Origin: Mitosporidium daphniae
Taxonomy: Eukaryota; Microsporidia
Length of the DNA stretch: 64,000 nucleotides
Assembly: GCF_000760515.2 (NCBI RefSeq)
Contig: NW_013546656.1
Location: 1-64,000 of the forward strand
Direction of reading: 5' to 3'
Part shown: positions 41,208-52,738 of the stretch, one piece after another
Position numbering within the stretch: position 1 is the first letter of the stretch
How the letters are laid out: each line of letters begins with the position of its first letter
The notes under the pieces: generated by a model
Told to the model about the DNA's origin: nothing
The model's database searches: none
What the model saw: the letters and a program-made list of their open reading frames with translations, nothing else
Position numbers and translations under genes: made by a program

Positions 41208-41277
41208 TTTTGCCATTGAAATAATTATTATTTGGTTTTAAGGCTTTAATTTTAATTTTGCATCGATAACGTATCGG

Positions 41278-44200
41278 ATGATGGCGGATCCCCCCAAACT
41301 AGCGTCATCGTTCGGCAAGACGATGCTTATCAACAAATCCCAAGAAGCCGATGAGCAAAATGACATAGTCACACAGGAAGATTGTTGGACCGTCATATCT
41401 TCGTTTTTCGAGCTGAAAGGATTAGTGCGCCAGCAGCTGGACTCCTTTGATGAGTTTATACAAAATACGATGCAGGAAATTGTGGATGAAAATGCAAATC
41501 TTGTGGTAGAGTGCGCCAATGCAAATGCATTGGCCTCCGAGAGGGGACGTCGCCACGAAATCCATTTTGGACAAATTTACCTTTCAAAGCCATCGATGAC
41601 AGAATCCGATGGTTCTACATATCCGATGTTTCCAAACGAGGCTCGGCTTCGAAACCTGACCTATGCGGCTCCATTATATGTGGACATTACTCGGCGCATT
41701 GTTTCTGGCGGTGACTCGACAACACCGCATGGAGGCGATGATGTGATCGTCCACGAGGTCGAAGAGCTCCCCAAGGTGTTTATTGGCAAAATTCCAATTA
41801 TGCTACGCTCGACATACTGTATCCTACATGGCATTAGTGACCGTGAGCTAGTTGACCTTGGGGAATGTCCTTACGATCAAGGCGGGTATTTTATCATCTC
41901 TGGCTCTGAAAAGGTACTTTCGATCCACATTTATGTACTCTTTTATCGTTGCTGGCTTTTTGATCGTTTCACGCAACCTTGCTAATTTTTCAGGTGTTAA
42001 TTGCTCAAGAGCGTATGGCTACCAATGTGGTTTATGTTTTTTCCAAAGCACAACCTTCCCCCGTAACTCATATTGCAGAGATCCGATCGTCAGTTGAAAA
42101 GGGATCAAAACTCTCCACGACACTTACGCTAAAGCTTCAAACACGCGGTGCAGGGGGGAGCAACGGCGAGGGTGGAAAGGTGATTCGGGTCGCTGTTCCC
42201 TATGTCAAGAGCGATATTCCAATTGGAATTTTATTTCGGGCATTGGGGTTTGTCTCAGACCGGGAGATTCTGGAGCATATTTGCTGGGATTTCGAGGATG
42301 CTGAGATGCTTGCAGCTCTGAAGCCATCTATTGAAGAGGCAATTGTGATACAGGACCAGACCAATGCTCTCGACTTTATTGGGAAAAGAGGCACGCCACC
42401 GGGGACGCCACAGGACCGCCGCATCTCCTTTGCACGAATGATTCTGCAGAAAGAGATGCTACCGCACATGGGCGTGCTAGAGTTCAACGAGACAAAAAAG
42501 GCATATTTTTTGGGATACATGGCGCATCGCCTGCTGCTTGGTGCTCTCGACAGGCGTGAGCTTGATGATCGCGATCATTACGGCAAGAAAAGACTTGATC
42601 TTGCAGGGCCACTTCTGGCCATGCTCTTTCGCACACTATTTAGAAAGCTGACGCGGGATGTTGGCCGTCACCTTCAACGGTGTGTCGACGGAAATCGGGA
42701 TTTTAATTTGACGCTTGCCGTGAAGAGTACCACGATCAGCGGGGGCCTCAAGTACTCATTGGCCACCGGAAACTGGGGTGAGCAAAAAAATGCCATGTCC
42801 TCACGAGCTGGTGTTTCTCAAGTCCTTAACCGTTATACGTATGCATCAACACTTTCACACTTGCGGCGGGTGAACACGCCAATTGGCCGCGAAGGAAAGC
42901 TTGCAAAGCCGCGTCAGCTACACAATACGCACTGGGGAATGGTCTGTCCCGCTGAAACACCAGAAGGCCAAGCGTGTGGACTTGTGAAGAACCTTGCGCT
43001 AATGGCATATATTTCTGTGGGCTCTTCCTCAGCCCTGATAATCGAGTTTTTAGAAGAATGGACGACAGAAAATTTGGAAGAAATTTCACCCGCCATCATT
43101 GCGGAGGCAACCAAAATTTTTGTCAATGGCTGTTGGGTCGGCATACATAGGGATCCTGCACAGCTGGTGCGGACATTGCGGCGATTGCGGCGCAGTCTGG
43201 ATCTCTCTTCGGAAGTGTCTATTGTGAGGGACATTCCAAATCGCGAGCTAAGATTGGCAACCGATGCTGGAAGAGCATGTCGGCCGCTCTTCATCGTTGA
43301 GGAAGGGCGTGGCCGCTTGGCTTTAAGGCGCTCACACGTCCAACGCTTGCGTGACGTAAATTCATGCTTTGGCTGGGGCGAGCTTGTGGCAGAGGGTGTC
43401 ATAGAATATCTTGATGTAGAAGAAGAAGAATGTGCACTTATCGCGATGACTCCTGACGACTTGGGCGCAATGTCTGGCGAAAATCTCTATACACACTGCG
43501 AAATCCATCCCTCAATGATTCTGGGTATTTGTGGGTCGATCATCCCATTTCCAGATCACAATCAAAGCCCGCGTAATACGTATCAGTCGGCGATGGGCAA
43601 GCAAGCGATGGGGATGTACGTGACGAACTATCTTCTGCGCATGGACACGCTCTCAAATCTGCTCTATTATCCACAGAAGCCATTGGTGACCACCAGAGCC
43701 ATGGAATATCTACACTTTCGAGCACTGCCCTCTGGTCAGAATGCAGTTGTAGCGATTGCTTGCTATTCGGGATACAACCAGGAAGACAGTATCATCATGA
43801 ACCAGTCTGCAATTGACCGTGGACTGTTTCGATCAACTTTTTATCGGACATACCAGGATCAAGAGCAAGATCGTGGGTTTACTTCTGTAGAGATATTTGC
43901 CAAGCCGCAGCGAGATGATCAGCAGACGACGCGGATGCGACACGGTACATATGAAAAGCTCGATGCTGACGGACTTGTGCCCCCAGGTGTCAATGTTGTT
44001 GGTGACGATATTATCATTGGCAAGCTAGTTCCAGAGCCTGCTGCACCAGGTACTACCGCAACGGGAGGAGGAGGAGGAGGAACAGGTAGCCATTGCGACT
44101 CTAATGTATAGGCCGGTTTCGAGATGCCAGCACACCATTGCGGGCTTCTGAGCGCGGAGTTGTTGATAACGTCATGCTGACAACTAATGCGGAGGGCTTC

Positions 44201-45062
44201 AAATTCACAAAGATCCGCATCCGATCTGTACGCGTCCCGCAAATGGGCGACAAATTTGCATCGCGACATGGGCAAAAGGGCACCATTGGAATCACGTACC
44301 GCCAGGAAGATATGCCGTTTACTAGAGAGGGTGTCACCCCAGATATTATCATCAACCCCCATGCCATCCCATCCCGTATGACCGTTGGCCATCTGGTCGA
44401 ATGTCTTCTTGGAAAGGTATGTTTCTGCGGCAACCAAACCCCTGATTTGTACTTTTTATCTTTATTTTATGCTGCTGCATGCTCAACTAACTTTACTTGT
44501 TTAGGTTTCAGCGTGTACGGGCGATGAGGGAGATGCAACACCATTCACCGATGTTACTGTCGATGATATCTCCGCAGCATTGCGGCGGTGTGGCTATCAG
44601 AGCCGCGGCCTCGAGATTATGTACAATGGACACACGGGGCGCAAGCTTGCCGCACAAATCTTCATTGGGCCCACGTACTATCAGCGCTTGAAGCACATGG
44701 TTGATGATAAAATCCATGCTCGAGCAAGGGGGCCCGTTCAGATTCTCACCAGACAGCCGGTAGAGGGTCGATCCCGCGATGGAGGGTTGCGGTTTGGTGA
44801 GATGGAGCGCGATTGTATGATCGCACATGGCGCAGCTGCATTTTTGAAGGAGCGGCTCTTTGACGTTTCTGATGCCTATCGTGTCCATGTTTGCGACACA
44901 TGCGGGCTGCTGGCAATTGCCAATCCGTCAAAAATGACATATGAGTGCAAGGCTTGTCGGAACAAGACAATGATATCTCAAGTTCACCTTCCATATGCCT
45001 TCAAGTTGTTGGTGCAGGAGCTCCAATCTATGAACATTGCACCCCGCCTGCAGCTTGCCTAG
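41278..45062 (+). CDS. RPB2: RNA polymerase II second-largest subunit RPB2
   Basis: Exons 41278-41913, 41994-44085, 44112-44416 and 44505-45062 give 1196 residues (introns 80, 26 and 88 nt). All RPB2 landmarks are present: protrusion/lobe ([20 protein letters not shown]), fork ([20 protein letters not shown]), [20 protein letters not shown], hybrid-binding ([20 protein letters not shown]), [69 protein letters not shown], and the C-terminal zinc site CDTCGLL...CKACRNKT. It is RPB2, not RPC2 or RPA2, by the fork and [19 protein letters not shown] context. A (GGA)n-coded poly-Gly run sits in a loop right at intron 2. Confidence 0.97.
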
Positions 45063-45199
45063 TGGGGAAGGGAGTCTTTCCTTTAACGATGTTTAAAAAT
45101 GTTGCCAACACGTGGAAATAAAAAGGTTCACACCAACTGGCCAATCAAAATGTACCAACGAAGATACTTTTACTCAGAGATGGCCAATTACAATCCGCG

Positions 45200-48100
45200 A
45201 TGAGCATGAGGCTTTTAATGAAAGCAGTAGCAGTGCTATACATGAGCGCCTTGGCTGCGATATTATTCCTTTTCATATCGACGATACTGGTTGCGCACAA
45301 TTTACATAAGAAAAAAAGTTATCAACAAAAGACGCGTTGGAAGCGCGAAAAGCTCCCACAAAGTCAAAAATCTCCAGACGTGAGCATAGAAAGCAAAATG
45401 ACGACTAATATCGCTGATGATACGATCCAAAACGCCGGATTGGACCAATATCCATCGACAAACCAAGTTGGTGCTGCCTTTAGGGTGAAAATAGCATTGG
45501 TTGCCTCAACATGTTCCGCTTTCGGCAGTTTGGCTTTTATCGCCTACTTGCTTTTGAAGGATGGTGCTCAAATAGAGAGGATTTTGAAAATAAAACAAGA
45601 GCTCTCGGAAGGGTCGGGTTATCTAAAGACGATAAGACCGATACTGAAAATCGGCATCCTTCTATCGTTAGGTATCTCGATTCTTTTGATAATCAGGAAA
45701 GTGATGAATAGAGAAGGAAATCTTGTTGTACCTTTAAAAATAGGGGATGATTCAAAGCTTTATAAGGAAGATCTGCGCAACTTGGAAACCCCTATCCTTG
45801 ATCAGAAACCGGCTTCAGAGACAGAAAATGTACCAACAGCAACAACAGAAGCAACAGCAACACGGGTGGTCAATGTTTCACAAAACACACCAACTTCCAC
45901 CAAAAGCCTCGAGGGTGTATCAAGTGACACTTGTACTCCAAAAGAAAGATCGGAAGGTAGTTGCATTACTTGCAATATGCCAAGCCCCGATGCCAAGAAT
46001 TTTCCAAACACAGATGATGATGTTTGTGCAGGTTTGATGAACGTGACAGGCCAGGAGACCCCTTTAATCCGAAATAGTATGCAGAAAACAAAGCCTGAGC
46101 TATTGAAAAGTAATAATGAGACAGCCAAAAAACAAAGCAGCCATCACTATATCAATAATCAATTGTGGGGTGATTTCATTCAGAAAAGGTGTCCAAAAAG
46201 CCGTTGTGGTCGATATGATAATACGAGCTTTGCACAAGACATAGAGACTCACAAACACTCTAAAAAAATGGAAGGAAATATACTCAGACAATATCTCAAG
46301 TATTTTGATTTCGAAAAGCTATCATATTTCGTGCTTCACTATTTGTGGAGTTTCCTCCTAATTTCAAGCATAATATTTTTCTCTCTGAAAGGTTTGCCCC
46401 GTTTTCAGGGCATCTATGCAACAAAAAATACATGGATAGACAAATCTCCCACGAGTAAACATAATTTTATTGAAGAAAAAATCTGTTGGATGAAGAATAT
46501 TGTGATTGAAAAAATCCTCAATTACCTGATTGATAAAAACAAAGACCTCGCAATGGGCCTGATTTTAAAGTTTGCTGACGTGGATGTGATTAAAAATTTG
46601 TTTAAAACAATCACACGAGAAGAATTTAAAAGTGAATTATTTGACAAATTGTGTAAAAATGAAAAACTCCAAAATATGCTTGAAATTTGGGATTCCATTC
46701 CGTCGAAAAGTGTTGGCATCTTTGAGTCTTTTATCACATATCTAATTGATAATAATGTAGACGATGAGGCTTGTAAGGAACCAATCACTATAAAACTTGA
46801 AGAATATTTGAACTTTTGCATCGAAAATCGTGCTCTGAGGCCACCAGCACAGGCTTCGGAGGACATTTTGGCGGCGGAAGTTAATCTACAAACAACAGAA
46901 ACAGAAAAGAAAGCGTTTTCGCNGATATTATCGTTTTTTCAAAGAAATGCTGCCGAATTCAAGCCGCAGCTGGATAAATTCGTTAGCTCGTGGAAGGAAA
47001 ATCAAAAGCGCATCTTTTTCGATACTTTCAAAGAGAAAGTCGAGCCAGATAGCATCTACTTTGAGATTTTCATGAAAATGTATCCTCTTGAGCCGCAAAA
47101 CCAGGATTTACCAAAAAAAACATACCTAGAAGATGTCATAAAAATACTACGCATACCCATACAGCCTGACAGAAAATCTCCTTTGATTATTGACAAGGAT
47201 TTATTGTCAAAAATGGCCAATCATTTCCTTAAATGGATCGACATAGAAGAAAAGTTTATGATTGCTGCGCGTCCAATTTTTTCCTATTTTGTTTCTAACC
47301 CTAACTTGGAGGTCAAAAATAAGATCGATTTTATTGTCGCTATTTTGTACAAGACTTGTGAAAAATTCAATAGTTTTGATGTTATTGATCTCATCATCCC
47401 ACTTTCGGACAAAAAACTTCGGAATGATCTTTTAGAATATACCCTAAATTATCTTTTAAAAGATGAAAACGGATTTCGTTTACAGAATAACGACGAGACC
47501 TTGCCCTCGTCTTCGTCTGGCAACATTAACCCGGTTCTTTTCGAAGAATGTTATATTGAAATTGATCGCTCAGCAGAAAAATATAAAGACACGGTTGTGA
47601 AATTTCTCTTTACCATTATTTTTTATCTGGACTTCAAAAATAAGGACACATTATTCAAAAAATTGCTAGGGTGGTTTCCAAACAAAACAAAGGAATTTGT
47701 GATAATCCTTTCAGGCACTGGCCTTTTTTTTGGAAAATTTATAGACCAGGAAACATACATACCTTTAATGCGATCTAATTTATTCCCCAACTCTCTTACA
47801 GATGAACAGGTTCACGCTTATTTAGAGGCGCTGATCGAAAAAATCTATCACTTGCTAGAAAACAATGAAGATCAGACAAATGCATCAGATAAAGTTATCA
47901 TATCAGACGGTGCAGGTCCCAGCCAACGAGTTCAAATCGATTCTTGGATTTCTAGCATTCTTGTAAAATACAGCATATCCATTTCGCAGAAGCGATTCCG
48001 CAATATCATCCTTTTCGCTTTAAGTTTAAAGAGATATTTTGAGCTTTCAAAATCCAAGGATAAGATAAACCCGCGAGAAACTTCACTTAGTTTTATCTTT

Positions 48101-48220
48101 CAGAATCTTTTATATTTGGAAACCAAACTTAGCAAACAAGACTTTACAGAACTTTTAAATTCATTCAGTGATAAAGATAGACAAACCTTTAACAACCAGA
48201 AGCGTGTTATGACTCAATAA
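45200..48220 (+). CDS. Orphan large membrane protein (1006 aa)
   Basis: Single-exon, A/T-rich ORF. Four hydrophobic helices: residues ~8-32 (AVAVLYMSALAAILFLFIST), ~97-120 (ALVASTCSAFGSLAFIAYLL), ~145-165 (ILKIGILLSLGISILLIIRK) and ~375-395 (YLWSFLLISSIIFFSLKGL), separated by a Thr/Ser/Glu-rich hydrophilic region with clustered Cys (SCITCNM, RCPKSRCG). The last 600 residues are long amphipathic helices, possibly ARM/HEAT-like, soluble. No family recognised. Layout parallels the 517-residue orphan (TM1, TM2/TM3, low-complexity part, more TMs). One ambiguous base (N) at 46923 falls inside the ORF. ATG 45200 is the first in frame; an ATG two codons on is equally possible. Confidence 0.75.
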   Translation: MSMRLLMKAVAVLYMSALAAILFLFISTILVAHNLHKKKSYQQKTRWKREKLPQSQKSPDVSIESKMTTNIADDTIQNAGLDQYPSTNQVGAAFRVKIALVASTCSAFGSLAFIAYLLLKDGAQIERILKIKQELSEGSGYLKTIRPILKIGILLSLGISILLIIRKVMNREGNLVVPLKIGDDSKLYKEDLRNLETPILDQKPASETENVPTATTEATATRVVNVSQNTPTSTKSLEGVSSDTCTPKERSEGSCITCNMPSPDAKNFPNTDDDVCAGLMNVTGQETPLIRNSMQKTKPELLKSNNETAKKQSSHHYINNQLWGDFIQKRCPKSRCGRYDNTSFAQDIETHKHSKKMEGNILRQYLKYFDFEKLSYFVLHYLWSFLLISSIIFFSLKGLPRFQGIYATKNTWIDKSPTSKHNFIEEKICWMKNIVIEKILNYLIDKNKDLAMGLILKFADVDVIKNLFKTITREEFKSELFDKLCKNEKLQNMLEIWDSIPSKSVGIFESFITYLIDNNVDDEACKEPITIKLEEYLNFCIENRALRPPAQASEDILAAEVNLQTTETEKKAFSXILSFFQRNAAEFKPQLDKFVSSWKENQKRIFFDTFKEKVEPDSIYFEIFMKMYPLEPQNQDLPKKTYLEDVIKILRIPIQPDRKSPLIIDKDLLSKMANHFLKWIDIEEKFMIAARPIFSYFVSNPNLEVKNKIDFIVAILYKTCEKFNSFDVIDLIIPLSDKKLRNDLLEYTLNYLLKDENGFRLQNNDETLPSSSSGNINPVLFEECYIEIDRSAEKYKDTVVKFLFTIIFYLDFKNKDTLFKKLLGWFPNKTKEFVIILSGTGLFFGKFIDQETYIPLMRSNLFPNSLTDEQVHAYLEALIEKIYHLLENNEDQTNASDKVIISDGAGPSQRVQIDSWISSILVKYSISISQKRFRNIILFALSLKRYFELSKSKDKINPRETSLSFIFQNLLYLETKLSKQDFTELLNSFSDKDRQTFNNQKRVMTQ

Positions 48221-48228
48221 AAATTAAT

Positions 48229-48459
48229 TTACCAATTGGGAAAAAAAGAACCAAAGAAAAAGGTAACATGGTTGTAAGTTGGGCGATAAAAAGATCTAGA
48301 GAAGTAGGGCCCAGCATGTTTGTCAAAACAGACTTGATCGAAAACGAGGTAGTAATGTTCTGAAGGGCTACTAATTTTCACCAGCTCTGCTCCAATTTTG
48401 AGCAGAGCCTCACAAAACGCTTCGCTGGTGCAGCACCCCCCCCCTCTTGCTAATAACAT
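48229..48459 (-). CDS. Small hypothetical ORF (76 aa) spanning a G9 run and hairpin
   Basis: ATG-initiated, 76 codons, ending just 8 bp from the orphan membrane protein stop. It contains a run of about nine G (coding Arg-Gly-Gly-Gly) and a perfect 9-bp hairpin. No family recognised. The 3' half could be the untranslated end of the neighbouring RING gene on the same strand; coding status is doubtful. Confidence 0.25.
   Translation of the reverse strand: MLLARGGGCCTSEAFCEALLKIGAELVKISSPSEHYYLVFDQVCFDKHAGPYFSRSFYRPTYNHVTFFFGSFFPNW
48384..48408. other. Perfect 9-bp hairpin (GCTCTGCTC/GAGCAGAGC)
   Basis: Stem 48384-48392 pairs with 48400-48408 around a CAATTTT loop. It lies downstream of the RING gene's stop on the minus strand, so it could shape that mRNA's 3' end. 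Confidence 0.55.
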
Positions 48460-48524
48460 ATTGTTGAAATTACGACAAAATTCGAGTATTCATCAATTTA
48501 CAGTAATTTACTTCTTGTCACTCG

Positions 48525-49753
48525 CTATTCGGTTGGTGCGTCAAGAACAGGCGCCGTTTGGGCCTCGTTGCTCTCGATGGACGACCTACAAATGGGGCAT
48601 GTTCCATTTAGTTGTAGCCACGGAACAATGCATTGTTCATGGAAGAGATGTTTACACGGCAGCGATATGGATACAGCGCCGTCGACAAAAGCTTCCCTGC
48701 AGATAGTGCACTCCAATGGCACATTCTCGCCTAGTATGGTAAGATGGACAGGTGGGAAATAAAAACAAAAAGCGGGAAAAGAGCGGGAATGGACATACTA
48801 GAGTGGTAGGGTCCGCGTGGAAGAGCATCAATAATGACCTGGGGAGCCGGTGGGGGTGCCCGTTGGCCAGAGGCCTGCTCCATCAATGAGGAGATGATGT
48901 CATCAAACGCACGATCTCCAAAGACATAGTCTCCAAGCAGGTCTGGTATTGCCGGAATCCTTACCCATTGGATGGGGGATTGGCCGGAAAGAACCTGCTG
49001 CAATAACATGCGTACCATGTCACTGGGCGTCTGAGGTGTTGTGGGAGCTGACTGACCAGGAGCTGCTTCACCAGGAGCTGCCTCACCAGGAGTTTCTGTC
49101 CGAGGGTCTTCTGGTAAATTTGGCGCTTCAACTTGGACACCTTGAGCTGGCGCCTGTGGCGTAGAGCCTTCAGGTTGGACTGCCATCAAGTCATAGAGCT
49201 GTGAAAACAGAGATATTAGAAGCCGCTGTAGTCCATCTGGCGACGACAGATCCTCTTCCGTAATCGAAGTTGAAAACGTTGCTGCAAGCGTCTGGGGGAA
49301 GGTAGGTTGTAGTGTTTCTGGAAAAAGGCGGGGTCGGGTTCGCGAAGACTCTGTCGCTGCTTCATTTTCACGTGTTGGCCGCCTGCGATGGGATCCATTT
49401 CCACGGCCTGTCGGCGTAAAAATCCCAAGAATAGATTGGACGAATCCCGGCAGCGAACGCAGACTGGGAGGTGATGGGGTAGAATCTGGAGAAGTCGAGC
49501 TTTCGGCCGACGAAATTGGCAATGTAATTCGGATGACCGCTGCGGGTGCAGTGGGGTAGGCAAATGTGCCAGCAGGCATGGCTGGTGCAGCGGGCTGCTG
49601 CGCATCCTCTGCACCAGGACTCGCCGTAATCTCTTCCACAAACCCATCGCCGCATGAGAGGCACATGGGAGACTCCGAGGACTCCACTGCGACCGCATCA
49701 GGGCCGGCGCCGGCGTCAAACCTACGCTGGCAGGTGTGACAATAGTACCACAT
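48525..49753 (-). CDS. RNF126/RNF115-type RING-H2 E3 ubiquitin ligase
   Basis: Exons 49753-48799 and 48730-48525 (68-nt intron) give 386 residues. The N-terminal zinc ribbon (MWYYCHTCQRRF ... CLSCGDGFVEEI) and C-terminal RING-H2 (LECTICREAF, LPCKHLFHEQCIVPWLQLNG, CPICRSS) are the two-domain plan of RNF126/BCA2 and plant RZF-type ligases. Between them lies an Ala/Pro/Ser/Thr-rich linker with helices (VRMLLQQVLSGQ, FDDIISSLMEQA). The zinc ribbon binds ubiquitin or BAG6 in animal homologues; a cytosolic quality-control role is inferred. Its start codon is 35 bp from the divergent CSB gene. Confidence 0.88.
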
Positions 49754-49788
49754 TGGAATTAAATTCTAAATTTTAACATTTAAACATC
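49754..49788. promoter_or_regulatory. 35-bp divergent promoter with AAATTT-like motif
   Basis: Only 35 bp separate the start codons of the RING E3 and CSB genes. The interval is almost all A/T (TTAAATTCTAAATTTTAACA). It must hold the core promoters of both genes unless these lie within coding sequence. Confidence 0.6.
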
Positions 49789-52712
49789 ATGTCTACACGC
49801 GGCGGGGTCCTTTCTGACAAGCTGGCTATCGTTGTCGATGAGGATGAGTATGAACAACGCATCGTTACCGAGCTAGACGAGGCCCTGCGTAAAAATGCTG
49901 CTGTTGGAATTACACGGCGTCTGGAAAAGATTGCCGTTGTTGTCGATCGGTGCGACGAGATAATGCGCCACCAGAACCCAACCACAAGGCAATATGCACG
50001 CGCGGAGCACAAAAAAATGACTGCTCTTTCTGAACGCAACTCCCTGCTTGCCACTATTGACGTGGATGCCCAAGATTTGGAAATAGACCCAAAGATTGAT
50101 GTTGTATCTAAGTTACATACCAAGGCTGATGCAGATCTAAAAATAATTGTCGATAAAGAGGACGAACGTGGCTCACTTGATGCAGAGAATAACTTGACGG
50201 TCGAAGATGATTACGACGACGATGCCTATGCTGAGCGTATCATCAGATACCGTGCGTGTTATTTTAAAGAAGGTGTCGAACAGTCCAAAGCTGGCATTCG
50301 TGTCGAAGGGACTCCATGGAGCATTCCAGCATCGCTACATGCCAGATTACTTCCTTATCAAGTTGAGGGTGTCAAATGGTTGCTGAACCGTTTTCAGCTA
50401 GGGGCAGGCGGAATCCTTGCCGATGAAATGGTATTGCAACGACATTCTGACCTTTTCTTTTGCTCGCTTCCGGTTCCTTTTGCTCGTTTCCGTTTCCCTT
50501 TCTTTTTTCATCTTGCCATTTTTTCGCTCAGATTTTAATCCTCTAGGGACTCGGAAAAACAGTACAGGCTCTGGCAGTTGTGGCCGCCCTAACCACTTTA
50601 GAAGTTCCGGCCAGTGTACTGGTGATTGCACCAGCGACCCTTGTTGCCCAATGGGTCGCCGAATGCCATCGATGGTATCCACCACTGCGTGTAATTGCAT
50701 TTCACCGGTCACTACGCCGCTCGGGGTTGTCACGGCTTGTACTGCCCACCGGAAACTTGCTTGTTGTCACTTCATATTCCATGTTTTTGATGGAGAAGCG
50801 GCACATCCTTTCTTTACGACCATGGAACGCTGTTATCCTTGATGAGGGGCATCGAATTCGCAACCACGATGCAGCTATCTCTGTAGCACTTCGGGATATT
50901 TTTGTATTTCGATCCATTTACCTTTTAGTGTGCGCAACGCGTATTGCTGACCGGGACGCCCATCCAAAATTCTCTTGTTGATCTCTGGGCTCTCGTAGAT
51001 TGGGTGCATCCGGGACGGTTGGGAACACTCCATGCCTTTGGGGTTCATTTTGAAACACCTATTCGTGCCGGCTCCTACGCGCAGGCCGGCCCTCTTCAGC
51101 GAGCTGCTGCATACAGGTGTGCTGCGTTGTTGCGAGAGCTTATTGCGCCCGTGCTTTTGCGCCGTTGGAAGCGGCAGGTAGCTGTTCAGCTACCGCCAAA
51201 ACGCGAGCAGGTTCGCCCGGCCATTTCATCCGTAGATTGTCTTTTGCCGGCTAAGCGAGCAGCAACGTGCCATTTATCGCAACTTTTTGATCTCTCCGCT
51301 TATTGACGGTATCCGAAAAAAGCGGGTCAATCTTCTGCATGGCATTGACATCATGCGCAAAATTTGCAACGCTCCAGAACTGCTTACCACCAAGAACGAA
51401 AAGCTTCATCCTCAAAAATCTACCGCAGAGCTGTTGAAGCTAATGAACTTTGTCGATCCTCCAAATGGATTTTGCGATAGCATTCCTGGAAAGATCCGCG
51501 TGTTAGAGGCAATACTGGCTGATTGGCATGCCTCCGGCAATCGAGCACTTGTTTTTTGTCAGACACGCCAAATGCTGGACGTGCTTGAGCGAATAGTGCA
51601 GCAAAACGGTACGCTTTCTGTTCATCCTTTTTGGAAAATCCACCCACATGAGATTTTGCATGTACGCTTGTACGCCATGCATTATTACCCCTTTGTCGAT
51701 TTACAGTTTCTAATTTATAGGGTACACATATCTACGTATGGACGGCTCTACAGATACTGCGCAGCGTCATCCACTTGTCTCGCGTTTCAACAGCGACCCG
51801 TCAGTATTTCTCTTCCTATTGACCACGCGCGTCGGAGGTGTTGGGCTCAACTTGACTGGTGCAGATAGAGTCCTCATTTATGATCCTGACTGGGTAAGTA
51901 TAACGCTGATACCCCACCCCATCAATTTAATCAAATTTCCTTGCACTTTTATGATCCTCCTTTTAAATGCAAATTTTCGAGTTTTTATTAATGTTTTGCA
52001 GAATCCATCGACGGACGCCCAGGCTCGAGAACGTGTATGGCGTCTGGGACAGCACAATTCGGTGCATGTATATCGCCTCATCACCAAAGGCACCATTGAG
52101 GAGAAAATATACAGGCGGCAGATCTTCAAGACCATGGTCACAAATAGAATCTTGAAAGACCCGCGGAGCCTTCAAATGTTCAAATCCTCTGAGATTCACG
52201 ATCTTTTTACTCTTGACAGCGATGATGAAGATGTTGTCGATAATCCCCAGCATGAGAGTCGTCAGCGTGAATTATCAAATGGCGAAAGCCTTTTGGTCGA
52301 GAAAACAGACCGAGATCCACTTCTTGACATGTTGCTTGACGCTACAGGTGTTAACGCCCCAAATGAGACGCCAATCATAAGGAAGGAGGCAAAAAAAATT
52401 GCCGAAACCTCACTGAGAATGCTTGAGCAAAGCAAGGAAAAAAGAGCGATTGACAGTGTAAGCGTTCTGGAGCATCTCAGACGCATTCGAGCAGAACCTT
52501 TGACTGAAATGCAGGGCCATAATTGGCTTTTCACTGACCTGCGGTCTTTCTTGTTGGCACGTGGTGGGAGTGCTTCCACAGAGAGCATTTTGAAGGAGTT
52601 TGGACCACGCATTGCAAAGAAGGAAAAGATGCTTTTTAAAAGGATTCTCTTGGAGCTTTCAGAAAAAAGTGTCGTACGGGGAAACGTCCTATGGACGCTC
52701 CGCGAGATGTGA
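49789..52712 (+). CDS. RAD26: CSB/Rad26/ERCC6 SWI2/SNF2 ATPase
   Basis: Transcription-coupled repair translocase acting on stalled Pol II. Exons 49789-50430, 50547-50903, 50929-51210, 51236-51608, 51721-51893 and 52002-52712 give 845 residues; introns 116, 25, 25, 112 and 108 nt. Motif I ADEMGLGKTVQ (across intron 1), motif [12 protein letters not shown] (DEGH), motif [14 protein letters not shown], motif [23 protein letters not shown] and [10 protein letters not shown]. The helicase core shows CSB identity, and the C-terminus ([35 protein letters not shown]) matches the CSB winged-helix/ubiquitin-binding end. The acidic N-terminal linker is short. The large and tiny introns are mixed in one gene. 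Confidence 0.92.
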
Positions 52713-52738
52713 GCATTTAGGTCTTTTGTTTAGCTACG

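Noticed and set aside
41019-41216. Minus-strand ORF starting MAKCHHSESNRGPCPCKG
   Set aside because: It is translated from the tRNA-Val gene; this type of peptide is a known artefact of tRNA sequence.
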